NCBI RefSeq assembly: GCF_024112395.2
Contig: NZ_CP078013.2
Coordinates: 3,286,001 to 3,350,000, forward strand
DNA from: Pseudomonas pergaminensis
Lineage (GTDB): Bacteria; Pseudomonadota; Gammaproteobacteria; Pseudomonadales; Pseudomonadaceae
DNA length: 64,000 bases
Reading direction: 5' to 3'
Shown: positions 51,245 through 61,024 of the stretch, one piece after another
Position numbering within the stretch: the stretch's first letter is position 1
Layout: each line of letters opens with the position of its first letter
Made by a program: the position numbers and the translations under genes
The notes under the pieces: generated by a model
Told to the model about the DNA's origin: nothing
The model's database searches: none
The model's input: the letters and a program-made list of their open reading frames with translations, nothing else

Positions 51245-54200
51245 TCAACCGAACTTCCTAGGCCGGTAACTGATCGGTAGATCGACCAACTGTGGTTTTT
51301 GATTAACGTCGGCAATATTGATTTTAATAACCGAACCATGATGCTTTTCTACGTTCACTACGGCGTCACCGACAAGGCCTGATCGAACCTTGTCATTGGC
51401 AAGGTAGTGCGCATAAGTGTCAGCTATTTCTGGGTTTGTTTTTTTCAATGCAGCCAGGTATTCATTTCGTAGTGTTGTGACAGCTGTGGAGTTATGAGTG
51501 ATGGTGACGGTGCCTTCGAAGGCCTTGACGGGCTTCTTGATAACTTTTTGCATCCGACTGCCGAAAGATCGACTGCCCCCCTCGGCGGAGTGGCATATAA
51601 GTAACCTGACATTGTCAAATTTCTGCGGATCTACACCTTTCGATTTCAGCAGCGCTACCAATTGCTCCGCAGAATAGGGTTTGTCATTAATAATGATATC
51701 TGCATTGTTTCGCGCGAATACCTTCTTGTTGGAAACATAAGGCTTACCATGGGCAACTATATTGAGGCGGTCCGTTCCCTTATAGGTGTCGTAGAAAACA
51801 TGCACCTCGGAATCAATGAGCTTGAAATCCTTCATGGCGCCCCCTAGCTGAATGACATTGTCCTGCGCCAACCCCCTGTCCAGCAGGCTCGTTGCGCTGC
51901 CCGCCTCGTTAGCCGAATGAGTGAGCCTGGAGGTGTCCGCCGTAAAATCCACTGATTTTCCATAGATTTCTTGAGTCTTTGGGTTGACGCGATACCACTT
52001 CTGGTCAGCTTCATTGAATTTGGCAAGTGCTTTGGTATCGGCCGCACCACTCGCCGCTTTGTAGGTTCCTTCGGCGATATCGGCTTTTTTTGTCAGCTTG
52101 AGCAGATTCAAGCTGCGATGCGCACCGCGCAGATGGTTGACACCAGTGTAGGCGGCCCCGACGAGCTTACGCGTGCTTTTGAGTGCTAGTCGACTGAGGT
52201 CATCAACCCCGCTCAATGGGTTGATCGCACCTATCGCTGCGCGCCCAATAATCTTGACGACCTGAGCCGCTCTTGAAAACCCCGAGGCACCCGCTGCGAA
52301 TACCAAGGCACCCTTGGCGAGTACACCCGCTGCCAGACCTACGCCAAAGCCAAAGGTATCGAAAAGCACGTCGACAACACCTGCAGCCGTATTACCCTGG
52401 CCAAAATTGATGAACGCTGCTCTGAACGGGACAAGCGCCAACCCGACTTTCTCGGCGACCTCATGTGCAAGAACTTCCGTATCAAAGGTTGTGTTGCCCT
52501 TGGCGTACGCTTCCACGGCGGGTAGATCCATGTCCTGGATCATCGCATCGACAATGTATCGGGTCCTGTCACTGTTGAAGCTATACGGGGTGCCTTGCGC
52601 ACCCTTGTGTTCATCTGCAATGTCGCTCTTGTGTGGTCCCTTGGGCGTGATCACGTCGAACTTTTTGCCGGGTTGCGGGATCGTGCCGTTAGTCGGCGGG
52701 TATTCCTTATAGCTTTTGCCTGGCAGCTTGGTGATAGTGCCCTTCAAGCGATCAATTTCATAGGTTACGAACTTACCGTCTCGCTCGGTTTCAACCAGGA
52801 GGGCGCCCTCATTCACTCGCTCCGGAAAATCAGGCCTGTGGTAAGTGGATTCCCTACGAATTGTCAGCTTTCCGAACTCGAGGTTTTGCCGGTCTGCCAG
52901 TGGCTGATTTGAGATCAGCAGCTTGAGTTGTGCCGTTGCGATTGTTTTGACTGACTGCGTGTAATCAAAGATGTGTTCTGCAAAGGCTTGCTGTGGGCGC
53001 GGCAGTGCCTTGAGTGTTTCCAACACGTTTTTTATATCTATGGCTTTTGACGCAGATACCCAGGTAGCGGGCTGCCCATCAGGTGGAATTTCACCGACTC
53101 CAAAAGTGACGAAGTTAACAACATCACGGCCGGCTGACCCAAAGTTATTGGCCGAATCAGGTGTTCCGAGCAGTGCTCGACCGTCGATGTACAGGTCCAG
53201 TATCGAGTAGGGCCCTGGGAAAAACCGGTTGGACGGTTGCAGGGTGATGTTTTTTTCGTCGAACTGTGCCGGCTTTATATCCGGGAAGGCGTTCTTCAAT
53301 TGCTCCAAGGCAATGGCCTTGGTGGTTGGTAGATCGGTGAGTTGCGTCTCGGCCGCTTCCTTCAACTCGCGAACCTGCTCAGTAAACGCATCGCGTGCGG
53401 TCTTCATGTCAGGATCGCTGACCGTGATACCGTTCAAGACAGCCCACTGCTTGATCGCCTTATGCTGCGCCGCGTACTCGATAAATCGCTCTGGGGCGGA
53501 TATCTCCGCCTTGTCGGCCTCTTGCATTATTTGCGCATAGTCCATCGTGGCGGTGGCCCCAGGGGCTTTGGCTTCGATGCGGGCTACCGCAGTGGTAAAG
53601 CTGACCCAACTGTGGGAGCCGACACGGAGTTGCTCGGGAAGGTTCTTGACTAGGAACTCAGGGGCTCGATTTGCCAAAAAAATATGCGTTTGAATCGACG
53701 CACTCGCAGGGTCTGACGCATACCCGTGAGCGTGCAACCAATCGCTCATCTGCTTGACGATTTCCGTGGGTTTTTTACCGCTGTCATCCACGGTCACGAG
53801 GTCCACGAGAGGGCCGCTGAGTTGACCGCCAAGGTCCACGTTCAAGGCTGCCATTAACCAATCGGTGGCACTGCCTTTGACTAAGCGAGCGTCGAATCGG
53901 GCCTGGATCGCTTCACCCAGTGCCTTGCCCCTAGGCGAATCAATCAAGGTTTCGATCAGCTGGCGCGGGTTCTTCAATTCGTCTGGCGTAATCGGCCTGT
54001 TATTCAACAGGTATTCCAGAATATTGGCGTGGTCGTCGAAGTCGACGTCGCCGATCTTGCCCGACAGTACATCCGCCCTCAGTTGCAGCTGGCTTTGCGC
54101 GTCCAGCGGTTCAGGCCAGGACAAGGCACCCCCTAGGTCACCATGGCGTGCAGCCTTGGGTGCAGGGCTTGAAAGTACGGTTGCCAGGTTCGTCAACTGC

Positions 54201-55126
54201 GCGTGATCGGTCGGAATATCCCAGTCATGACTCTTCAGGAATTCCAGCAGGCTGACCCCGCCCGATTTAGCCTCATCGGACAGCGGGTAGGTGCTGTCGC
54301 TGGAGAGGAAGATCTTCATCGTCTTCAATTCATCGAGTATCTGCCCGTCATATTCAACGCCATTTTTTACAGAATTCGCCAAATGTTGCAGTTCACCGGC
54401 GGCCTGATGCCGATTGATAAGATCGCCCAACAGCTCTTTCTGCTCCTGCAGTGCGTCCTGGCTGCGCGATTGGATCAGGTCGGCGGAGGTTGCTGGATCC
54501 AGTGCAGTGAAGCCCTGGTTCCGATGAATGTCCTGCGCACGATTGCGCATCGCAAGCACCGAGAGGTCCTGCGGCTCGTTATAGAAACGCCCCACAATAC
54601 TTAGCGAAACCGGTTCGTCAATCAGCGTTGCCGGGGGCTCGAACGTTGTCTCGGGACGACCCGCTGTAATGACACGCCCCGCTTGGAGGATAGGTTCACT
54701 GATGGCGGCCCAGCGGCTGTCCTCTTGCCCGACGGTGTGCCGCACCTGCTTGGGGTCCAAGTCTCTCTTGAGGGTAAACGAAAGTTGACCCGAGACGGGA
54801 TTGAGCCTGATAGAGGTCAGGCTGATGCCCTTGTCCCGAATCCACTGACGTACCTCGGGTGATTGAAAAGCATCGCGCAGCTGTGCCCACCACTGGCCGA
54901 ACGTGGAGTGGGGCGGGATGTCGCTGATCTTGACGTCAGCCGTGCCCCGGGCAGCGGTCAGTAAGGCAGCGCGATACTCCGTGGCCAACGCGCGATCTCC
55001 TTCGGCCCGCGAGCTTTCGATCACACCGTTGGCGGCGGGTAGTGGGGATGAGCTCATTGGGTGCGCTGCCGAGGAGGATTGTGGCGGTAAAGGCTGCGCA
55101 GCGACATGAGCAGAAATTCGGTTCAT
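51245..55126 (-). CDS. Giant toxin-like protein with C-terminal clan CD (C80/caspase-fold) protease-like tip
   Basis: 1,293 residues, single gene, no signal peptide. The N-terminal ~850 residues are soluble and helix-rich and belong, by general look, to the large dermonecrotic-toxin-like proteins of Pseudomonas. A hydrophobic, Ala/Gly-rich stretch at about 905-985 (VVDVLFDTFGFGVGLAAGVL; IIGRAAIGAINPLSGVDDL) may insert in a membrane. The C-terminal ~200 residues have DRLNIVAHGKPYV (His1126) and VRLLICHSAEGGS (Cys1178): a hydrophobic strand before His-Gly and before the Cys, 52 residues apart, is the clan CD protease layout, with spacing close to that of MARTX and clostridial-toxin C80 domains. 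The codons for this tip are AT-rich (21 G/C of 60 in 51301-51360). No immunity gene follows. Protease function is inference. Confidence 0.75.
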   Translation of the reverse strand: MNRISAHVAAQPLPPQSSSAAHPMSSSPLPAANGVIESSRAEGDRALATEYRAALLTAARGTADVKISDIPPHSTFGQWWAQLRDAFQSPEVRQWIRDKGISLTSIRLNPVSGQLSFTLKRDLDPKQVRHTVGQEDSRWAAISEPILQAGRVITAGRPETTFEPPATLIDEPVSLSIVGRFYNEPQDLSVLAMRNRAQDIHRNQGFTALDPATSADLIQSRSQDALQEQKELLGDLINRHQAAGELQHLANSVKNGVEYDGQILDELKTMKIFLSSDSTYPLSDEAKSGGVSLLEFLKSHDWDIPTDHAQLTNLATVLSSPAPKAARHGDLGGALSWPEPLDAQSQLQLRADVLSGKIGDVDFDDHANILEYLLNNRPITPDELKNPRQLIETLIDSPRGKALGEAIQARFDARLVKGSATDWLMAALNVDLGGQLSGPLVDLVTVDDSGKKPTEIVKQMSDWLHAHGYASDPASASIQTHIFLANRAPEFLVKNLPEQLRVGSHSWVSFTTAVARIEAKAPGATATMDYAQIMQEADKAEISAPERFIEYAAQHKAIKQWAVLNGITVSDPDMKTARDAFTEQVRELKEAAETQLTDLPTTKAIALEQLKNAFPDIKPAQFDEKNITLQPSNRFFPGPYSILDLYIDGRALLGTPDSANNFGSAGRDVVNFVTFGVGEIPPDGQPATWVSASKAIDIKNVLETLKALPRPQQAFAEHIFDYTQSVKTIATAQLKLLISNQPLADRQNLEFGKLTIRRESTYHRPDFPERVNEGALLVETERDGKFVTYEIDRLKGTITKLPGKSYKEYPPTNGTIPQPGKKFDVITPKGPHKSDIADEHKGAQGTPYSFNSDRTRYIVDAMIQDMDLPAVEAYAKGNTTFDTEVLAHEVAEKVGLALVPFRAAFINFGQGNTAAGVVDVLFDTFGFGVGLAAGVLAKGALVFAAGASGFSRAAQVVKIIGRAAIGAINPLSGVDDLSRLALKSTRKLVGAAYTGVNHLRGAHRSLNLLKLTKKADIAEGTYKAASGAADTKALAKFNEADQKWYRVNPKTQEIYGKSVDFTADTSRLTHSANEAGSATSLLDRGLAQDNVIQLGGAMKDFKLIDSEVHVFYDTYKGTDRLNIVAHGKPYVSNKKVFARNNADIIINDKPYSAEQLVALLKSKGVDPQKFDNVRLLICHSAEGGSRSFGSRMQKVIKKPVKAFEGTVTITHNSTAVTTLRNEYLAALKKTNPEIADTYAHYLANDKVRSGLVGDAVVNVEKHHGSVIKINIADVNQKPQLVDLPISYRPRKFG

Positions 55127-55275
55127 AAAGGCTATCCACGGGGAAATAGGAGATCGCCATCATTCATTCGGTATAAATGACGGCAGCCTTTTAGTTGTAT
55201 TCCCTCCAGAAACAATTCCTTGAGCAAAGTCCACAAAACATGTCTGACATTTCACCGGCACCAGCGCGACAGCGC

Positions 55276-56202
55276 TTAAGTGGATGTCATCAGTTGTGAG
55301 CCAATGGTTTTCAGGCGAATCATGTCCATCAACTGCCGCAACCCCGGCTGCGACTGGCGCCGGCTCGGGTAGTACATGCACAGGGGGGCACCCAGGCAGG
55401 CCCAGTCGGGCAGCACCTCCACCAAGCGCCCATCCTTGAGTTCCCGCTCGACGCGGTTGGACAGGCAGTAAGCAATGCCCACGCCTTGCAGCGCAGCGTT
55501 GACGATGGTCTCGGTGTCGGCCGCGCTGAAGTGGCCGGGCACATCGATACGCTGCTGACGCGCGCCGTTGCCCAGCTCCCACTTGAAGGTGGTCTTGTCG
55601 CCCAGGTACATGCGGATGCAGGCGTGTTGCAACAGGTCTTTGGGCACCTGGGGCATGCCACGGCGAGCCAGGTAGGCGGGGGAGGCGACCATGATCCAGC
55701 GCAACTCACCGGTCAGCGGCACCGCGACCATGTCCTGGGGCACGGTGGCGCCGTAGCGGATACCGGCGTCGTAGCCCTCGGCGATGATGTCGATCATCTG
55801 GTCTTGCACGATCAGGTCCAGGCGCAGTTGCGGGTAGGCGGCGCAGAAATCCCCGAGGATTGGCGCCAGCAGCAACACCGAAGCATCCCGTGGCACGTTG
55901 AGGCGCAGGCGGCCGATGGGGGCTTCGCGGTACAGCTCCAGGGTGTCGAGGCCGTCCTTGATAGTGGCAAAACCCTGGGTGAGTTTTTCTGCCAGCAGCG
56001 AGCCGGCATCGGTGGGTTCCACGGCCCGGCTGGTGCGATACAGCAGCTTCACCCCCAGGCGGGTTTCCAGGTTGCGCATGGTGTGGCTCAACGCCGAAGT
56101 GGTCACGCCCAGTTCGTGGGCGGCATGGCGGAAGCTGCGGCGGCGGATGATGGCCATGAACACGTTGAGATCAGCCAGTTCGGAACGATTGAAGGCAGCC
56201 AT
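55276..56202 (-). CDS. LysR-family transcriptional regulator
   Basis: 308 residues. N-terminal helix-turn-helix (ADLNVFMAIIRRRSFRHAAH; TTSALSHTMRNLE) and a substrate-binding-like effector domain with IAEGYDAGIRYGATVPQDMV, typical of the CrgA/AaeR-like subgroup that often controls oxidoreductases. Divergent from the aldo-keto reductase, with a dyad in the spacer. Confidence 0.88.
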   Translation of the reverse strand: MAAFNRSELADLNVFMAIIRRRSFRHAAHELGVTTSALSHTMRNLETRLGVKLLYRTSRAVEPTDAGSLLAEKLTQGFATIKDGLDTLELYREAPIGRLRLNVPRDASVLLLAPILGDFCAAYPQLRLDLIVQDQMIDIIAEGYDAGIRYGATVPQDMVAVPLTGELRWIMVASPAYLARRGMPQVPKDLLQHACIRMYLGDKTTFKWELGNGARQQRIDVPGHFSAADTETIVNAALQGVGIAYCLSNRVERELKDGRLVEVLPDWACLGAPLCMYYPSRRQSQPGLRQLMDMIRLKTIGSQLMTST

Positions 56203-56265
56203 TTCAAGTCTCTAATGCAGGAGTTCGGCTGCATGCGGCGTTGAGCCCGATTCAACCGTGGATGA

Positions 56266-56288
56266 CTTAGAGTAATTGTTTTTCTAAG
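56266..56288. promoter_or_regulatory. LysR-type dyad CTTAGA-N11-TCTAAG
   Basis: A perfect 6-bp inverted repeat separated by 11 bases in the LysR/aldo-keto reductase spacer, 27 bases before the reductase ATG. It contains the T-N11-A core expected of LysR boxes, so it is the probable binding site of the adjacent regulator. Confidence 0.6.
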
Positions 56289-56315
56289 CATTATTGCCGC
56301 CCACAGGATTTTTTT

Positions 56316-57299
56316 ATGCACGTTGAGACCATCAGAATTGCCGGCATTGACCAAGCGGTCTCGCGCATCGCCCTCGGCACTTGGTCCATGGGCGGGCACC
56401 TGTGGGGCGGGGCCGATAACGAGCAGGCCATCCGCACCCTGCGGCATGCGCTGGCCATCGGCATCAATTTGATCGACACCGCACCTGTCTACGGGTTTGG
56501 CCTCTCTGAGGAACTGATCGGCAAGGCCCTGCGCGGCGTGCGCCACAGTGCGGTGATCGCAACCAAGGCCGGCCTGCAATGGGACAGCGGCAGCGCCCGG
56601 CGCAACGCCACGGCCCAGCGCATTCGCAAAGAAGTCGAAGACTCCCTGAAGCGCCTGGAAACCGACTACATCGACCTGTACCAGATCCACTGGCCCGACC
56701 CCTTGGTCGCCCAGGAAGAAACCGCCGATGAACTGGAGCGCTTGCGCCGCGAAGGCAAGATTCTGGCCGTCGGTGTGAGCAACTATTCCTCTGCGCAAAT
56801 GGACGATTTCAGCCAGCACACTGCGCTGGCCACGGTGCAGCCGCCCTACAACCTGTTCGAACGCGCCATCGACAGCGAGATTCTGCCGTACGCCAAGCAG
56901 CATGCCCTGGTGGTGCTTGCCTACGGCCCGCTGTGCCGGGGTTTGCTCACTGGCAGCATGCACTCGGCCACGCGCTTTGCCGGTGATGACGTGCGCAAGC
57001 TCGACCCCAAGTTCAAGGCGCCACGCTTCGACCAGTACCTGGCCGCTGTTGCCGCGCTGGACCTGTATGCCCGTGAGTGCCACGGCAAGTCGGTGCTCGC
57101 CCTGGCCCTGCGCTGGGTGCTCGACCAGGGCCCAACCATCGCGCTGTGGGGCGCCCGGCGGCCGGAGCAGTTAAAAGGCTACCAGGAGGCCTTCGGCTGG
57201 CACCTGACCCCTGAAGACCTGACGCATATCGACCGTATTCTGGCCAGCACGATAAAAGATCCGATCGGCCCGGAATTTATGGCCCCGCCCAAGCGTTAA
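56316..57299 (+). CDS. Aldo/keto reductase
   Basis: 327 residues. LGTWSMGGHLWGG, IDTAPVYGFGLSEELIGKAL with the catalytic Asp and Tyr, VIATKAG with the Lys, DLYQIHWPD with the His, and ALRWVLDQGPTIALWGARRPEQ for NADPH binding: all the elements of the AKR barrel. It reduces aldehydes or ketones; substrate unknown. Start ATG 56316 behind CAGGATTTTTTT. Confidence 0.9.
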   Translation: MHVETIRIAGIDQAVSRIALGTWSMGGHLWGGADNEQAIRTLRHALAIGINLIDTAPVYGFGLSEELIGKALRGVRHSAVIATKAGLQWDSGSARRNATAQRIRKEVEDSLKRLETDYIDLYQIHWPDPLVAQEETADELERLRREGKILAVGVSNYSSAQMDDFSQHTALATVQPPYNLFERAIDSEILPYAKQHALVVLAYGPLCRGLLTGSMHSATRFAGDDVRKLDPKFKAPRFDQYLAAVAALDLYARECHGKSVLALALRWVLDQGPTIALWGARRPEQLKGYQEAFGWHLTPEDLTHIDRILASTIKDPIGPEFMAPPKR

Positions 57300-57342
57300 C
57301 GACCTCTTTGGACCATAAACGACACGGCCGCAAACTTACCCA

Positions 57343-57358
57343 TTGAACGACTGTTCAG
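57343..57358. promoter_or_regulatory. TetR-type operator upstream of the transporter operon
   Basis: TTGAACGACTGTTCAG matches, at 12 of 16 positions including both TGAAC/GTTCA half-sites, the perfect palindrome in front of the TetR gene at 63253-63268. It lies about 80 bases before the aminotransferase-ATPase gene, with a further TTTGAAC half-site just after it (57359-57365). Presumed binding site of the TetR regulator at 62578-63213. Confidence 0.65.
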
Positions 57359-57437
57359 TTTGAACTATGTTGACCGCATCCGCCCGTTTGCCACTCGACG
57401 GGTTCGCGCTGTTTCTTCTTGAACAAGAGGCTCTGGC

Positions 57438-59432
57438 ATGCGGTTTTCCCCCTTCGTCGATCGAATTGCAGGGCAGGGCGTCGCCGCCTGGGACATCCAC
57501 CACGCGGCCTACCAGGCCGCCAGCCGGGGCGAAGACATCATCATCCTCAGCGTCGGCGACCCGGACTTCGCCACGCCAGGTTTCATAACCGAGGCCGCCG
57601 TAAGTGCCCTGCGCGAAGGCGACACTCACTACACCGAGATCCCTGGCCGCCCGGCACTGCGCGACGCCATTGCCGCGCGCTACAGCAAGACCCTGCAACG
57701 CCCACTGGATGCCGCCAACGTCATCACCGTCGCCGGTGCGCAGAATGCATTGTTCGTGACATCGCTGTGCCTGTTGCAGGCCGGTGACGAGGTGCTGGTG
57801 CTCGACCCGATGTACGTCACCTACGAGGCCACGCTCAAGGCCAGCGGCGCAACGCTGGTGCGTGTGCCGTGCTCGCCGGAGTCGGGCTTTCGTCTGGACG
57901 CGCAGTTGCTGGCTGCGGCGATCACACCCCGCACACGGGCGATTTTCTTCTCCAACCCGAACAACCCGACCGGCGTGGTGCTGAACCCGCAGGAGTTGCA
58001 AGCCATCGCCGACCTGGCCGTCGCCCACGACCTGTGGGTGGTGGTGGATGAGGTCTATGAAAGCCTGGTGTTCGATGGCGAATACCACAGCCTCGCCGCA
58101 CTGCCGGGCATGGCCGAGCGCTGCGTGGTGATCGGCAGTTTGTCCAAGTCCCACGCCATGACCGGTTGGCGCATCGGCTGGATCATCGCTGCGCCGCAAA
58201 TGGTCACCCATGCTGAAACCCTGGTGTTGAGCATGCTCTACGGGCTGCCCGGCTTTGTAATGGAGGCTGCGACTGCTGCAGTGCTGGCCCATGACCAAGT
58301 GACCCAGGGCATGCGCGAGATTTATCGGCGCCGGCGCGACCTGGTGGTGACGGGGCTCAGTGCTTGCCCAGGCATCAAGGTGCAAGCGCCGCAAGCCGGG
58401 ATGTTTGTGCTGGTGGATGTGCGTGATACCGGCCTGGGCTCGCTGGATTTCGCCTGGCGTTTGTTTCGCGAAGCTGGGGTGTCGGTGCTGGACGCCGCCG
58501 CGTTCGGCGAGCCCGCCCAGGGTTTCGTGCGGTTGTCGTTCACCCTCGGGGAAGCGCGTTTGGCCGAAGCCTGCCAGCGCATCGCGCAGTTCGTCGCCAA
58601 GCTGGCCGGTGAGCCGCGTATCGCCGCAGCACCCAGAATCGAGGTGGTGCAACCGGCGCAAGCAAAGAAGATGATCGAGGTCATCGACCTGCATAAACGC
58701 TTCGGCAATATCGAGGTGCTCAAGGGCATTTCGCTCACGGCCCACGAAGGCGATGTGATCTCGCTGATCGGCGCCAGTGGATCGGGCAAAAGTACCCTGC
58801 TGCGCTGCATCAACATGCTTGAAGTGCCGGACCAGGGCAGCATTCATGTAGACGGCGAGAGCATCAAGCTCAACTACGGCCGCCCTGGCGCACCGCTGGT
58901 GGCGGACGCCAAGCAACTGGTGCGCATCCGTTCGACCCTGGGCATGGTGTTCCAGAACTTCAACCTGTGGCCACACCGCACCGTGCTGGAAAACCTTATC
59001 GAAGCCCCCACCCAGGTGCTGCGCGAAAGCCGCGCCGAAGCCATCGAACGCGCCGAAGCCTTGCTCGACCGCGTCGGCCTGGCCGCCAAGCGCAATGAGT
59101 ACCCGGCGTTCCTTTCCGGTGGCCAGCAACAGCGTGTGGCGATTGCCCGCGCGCTGGCCATGCGGCCCAAAGTCATGCTGTTCGACGAACCCACCTCGGC
59201 CCTCGACCCGGAACTTGTGGGCGAAGTACTGCGGGTGATCCGCTCCCTGGCCGAGGAAGGCCGCACCATGATCCTGGTCACCCATGAAATGGCGTTCGCC
59301 CGGGATGTGTCGTCGAAAGTGGCGTTCCTGCACCAAGGCATGATCGAAGAAACCGGCTCGCCGGATGCGGTGTTTATTGACCCACGCAGTGAGCGTTGCC
59401 GGCAGTTCGTCAACGCGCATCAAACTCGCTAA
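57438..59432 (+). CDS. Aminotransferase fused to polar amino acid ABC transporter ATPase
   Basis: 664 residues in one frame. Residues 1-395 are a complete class I/II aminotransferase: SVGDPDFATPGF, SNPNNPTGVV, and the PLP Lys237 in GSLSKSHAMTGWRIGW. After a short linker, residues 412-664 are a HisP/ArtP-like ATPase: Walker A IGASGSGKSTLLRCINMLE (Lys451), LSGGQQQRVAIARALAM, Walker B VMLFDEPTSALDPE, VTHEMAFARD. Met412 could be an internal start, but only a weak AAAGAAG precedes it. No stop or frameshift separates the parts. Substrate-binding protein and two permeases follow, so a transported amine or amino acid may be transaminated on entry. Start ATG 57438 behind AAGAGG. Confidence 0.9.
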   Translation: MRFSPFVDRIAGQGVAAWDIHHAAYQAASRGEDIIILSVGDPDFATPGFITEAAVSALREGDTHYTEIPGRPALRDAIAARYSKTLQRPLDAANVITVAGAQNALFVTSLCLLQAGDEVLVLDPMYVTYEATLKASGATLVRVPCSPESGFRLDAQLLAAAITPRTRAIFFSNPNNPTGVVLNPQELQAIADLAVAHDLWVVVDEVYESLVFDGEYHSLAALPGMAERCVVIGSLSKSHAMTGWRIGWIIAAPQMVTHAETLVLSMLYGLPGFVMEAATAAVLAHDQVTQGMREIYRRRRDLVVTGLSACPGIKVQAPQAGMFVLVDVRDTGLGSLDFAWRLFREAGVSVLDAAAFGEPAQGFVRLSFTLGEARLAEACQRIAQFVAKLAGEPRIAAAPRIEVVQPAQAKKMIEVIDLHKRFGNIEVLKGISLTAHEGDVISLIGASGSGKSTLLRCINMLEVPDQGSIHVDGESIKLNYGRPGAPLVADAKQLVRIRSTLGMVFQNFNLWPHRTVLENLIEAPTQVLRESRAEAIERAEALLDRVGLAAKRNEYPAFLSGGQQQRVAIARALAMRPKVMLFDEPTSALDPELVGEVLRVIRSLAEEGRTMILVTHEMAFARDVSSKVAFLHQGMIEETGSPDAVFIDPRSERCRQFVNAHQTR

Positions 59433-59458
59433 CTCCAGAAAAAGACGGGGCAAAAATC

Positions 59459-60313
59459 ATGAAATCCAAGCGTATGGCAACGTGGCTGAGCAGTGCAGTG
59501 TTGATGGTGGTCGCAGGTTTCACCTGGGCGGCAGACAAGCCCATCGTGTTTGCGGTGGCGGCCGAACCCTATCCGCCCTTTACCGTGAAGGGCGGCAATG
59601 GCCAGTGGTCCGGCTTTGAGGTGGACCTGATCCACAAGCTCTGCGAAGGCATGAAAGCCGAGTGTCAGATCAAGGAAGTGGCGTGGGACGGCATCATTCC
59701 CTCGCTGCTGGCGAAGAAAATCGACGTGATTTTCTCCTCGATGTCAGTGACCGACGAGCGCGAAAAACAGATCGCCTTCAGCCGTGCCTACTACGACTCC
59801 CTGCTGGGTGTCGCCGGGCCCAAGGGCAGCGAAGTCGAGATCTCCCCGGCGGGCCTCAAGGGCAAGTTGATCGGCGTGCAGATCTCCACCGTCAGTGCCA
59901 ATTACCTGAAGAAGTACTACGAAAACATCGCCGACCTTAAGTACTACGACACCCAGGAATCGGCCAACGCCGACCTGATCGCCGGGCGTATCGACTACAT
60001 GATGGCCGACGACACCGCCATCGCCATGATGGTCAAGACCCCCGAAGCCAGCGGCCTGGCGCACATTGCCAGCGTGCCCTACGACCCGATCATCGGGCGC
60101 GGCGTCGGCGCCGGTTTGCGCAAGGAAGACACCGCGCTCAAGGCCCGGCTGGACAAAGCCATCGGCGAGTTGCTGGTGAGCAAGGACTATGACGACCTGT
60201 CGCAGCACTACTTCGGTTTGTCGGTGAGCCCGTGCAAACGCAGCGATACTCCGGCGTTTGTGAGCAAGACCTGTGACAGCCCGTACCAACAAGTCGCCCA
60301 GAAGAGCGAATGA
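59459..60313 (+). CDS. ABC transporter substrate-binding protein (polar amino acid family)
   Basis: 284 residues from ATG 59459, with a Sec signal (MATWLSSAVLMVVAGFTWAA). FAVAAEPYPPFTVKGGNGQW, GFEVDLIHKLCEGM and IDVIFSSMSVTDEREKQIAF are typical of the HisJ/GlnH-type SBP_bac_3 fold. It delivers a small amino acid or amine to the two permeases downstream. The stop overlaps the permease start (ATGA at 60310-60313). Confidence 0.92.
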   Translation: MKSKRMATWLSSAVLMVVAGFTWAADKPIVFAVAAEPYPPFTVKGGNGQWSGFEVDLIHKLCEGMKAECQIKEVAWDGIIPSLLAKKIDVIFSSMSVTDEREKQIAFSRAYYDSLLGVAGPKGSEVEISPAGLKGKLIGVQISTVSANYLKKYYENIADLKYYDTQESANADLIAGRIDYMMADDTAIAMMVKTPEASGLAHIASVPYDPIIGRGVGAGLRKEDTALKARLDKAIGELLVSKDYDDLSQHYFGLSVSPCKRSDTPAFVSKTCDSPYQQVAQKSE

Positions 60314-61017
60314 TGTTCGACCTTCTCAGCTTTGGCGAACAAGGGTGGGGCAATGCGCTGCTCAAGGGGTTATGGATGACCCTGCAGATCTCCGCCGGCG
60401 CCTTCGCGGTCGGCTTGCTGATTGGCCTGGTGGTGGCGTGCGCCAAGCTCAGTGCGCCGCGCCCCATCGCGCTGCTGATGCGCGGCTACACCACAGTGTT
60501 TCGCGCGGTGCCGGAGTTGCTGCTGATCCTGCTGCTGTATTACGCAGGCTCCATGGGCCTTAACGCGTTGATGCTGTGGATGGGCTTCGAGCAAGTGAAT
60601 ATCAGCGGCCCGCTGGTGGCGATCCTGGTGCTGGGCCTGGTACAGGGCGCCTATGCCTCGGAGATTTTCCGCGCGGCGATCCTGGCGATTCCCCACGGCC
60701 AGATCGAAGCGGCGCGGGCCTTCGGCCTCAGCGGGCTGGGCCTGTTCCGGCGGGTGACGCTGCCGATCATGGCGCCGTTCGCCCTGGCGGGCATGTCCAA
60801 CCTGTGGATCAACCTGATCAAGGACAGCGCCTTGATCAGCGTGGTCGGCACCAACGAATTGCTCTATACCGCCAAGCAGGCGGCCGGCTCCACGCGCCAG
60901 TACCTGCTGTTCTACCTCACGGCCGCCGCCTTGTATTACCTGGTGACGCTGGCTTCCAACTACCTGTCCGGGCGCCTGGAGCGACGTATCCGTCGCTGGA
61001 TGCCGGTTGTCGAGTGA
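60310..61017 (+). CDS. ABC transporter permease 1 (HisQ-type)
   Basis: 235 residues with about five membrane spans. The EAA loop AAILAIPHGQIEAARAFGLS (PHGQIEAARAFG) marks the site that meets the ATPase. ATG 60310 or 60313 both possible; the first overlaps the preceding stop by four bases. Confidence 0.92.
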   Translation: MMFDLLSFGEQGWGNALLKGLWMTLQISAGAFAVGLLIGLVVACAKLSAPRPIALLMRGYTTVFRAVPELLLILLLYYAGSMGLNALMLWMGFEQVNISGPLVAILVLGLVQGAYASEIFRAAILAIPHGQIEAARAFGLSGLGLFRRVTLPIMAPFALAGMSNLWINLIKDSALISVVGTNELLYTAKQAAGSTRQYLLFYLTAAALYYLVTLASNYLSGRLERRIRRWMPVVE

Positions 61018-61024
61018 GCGGCCC

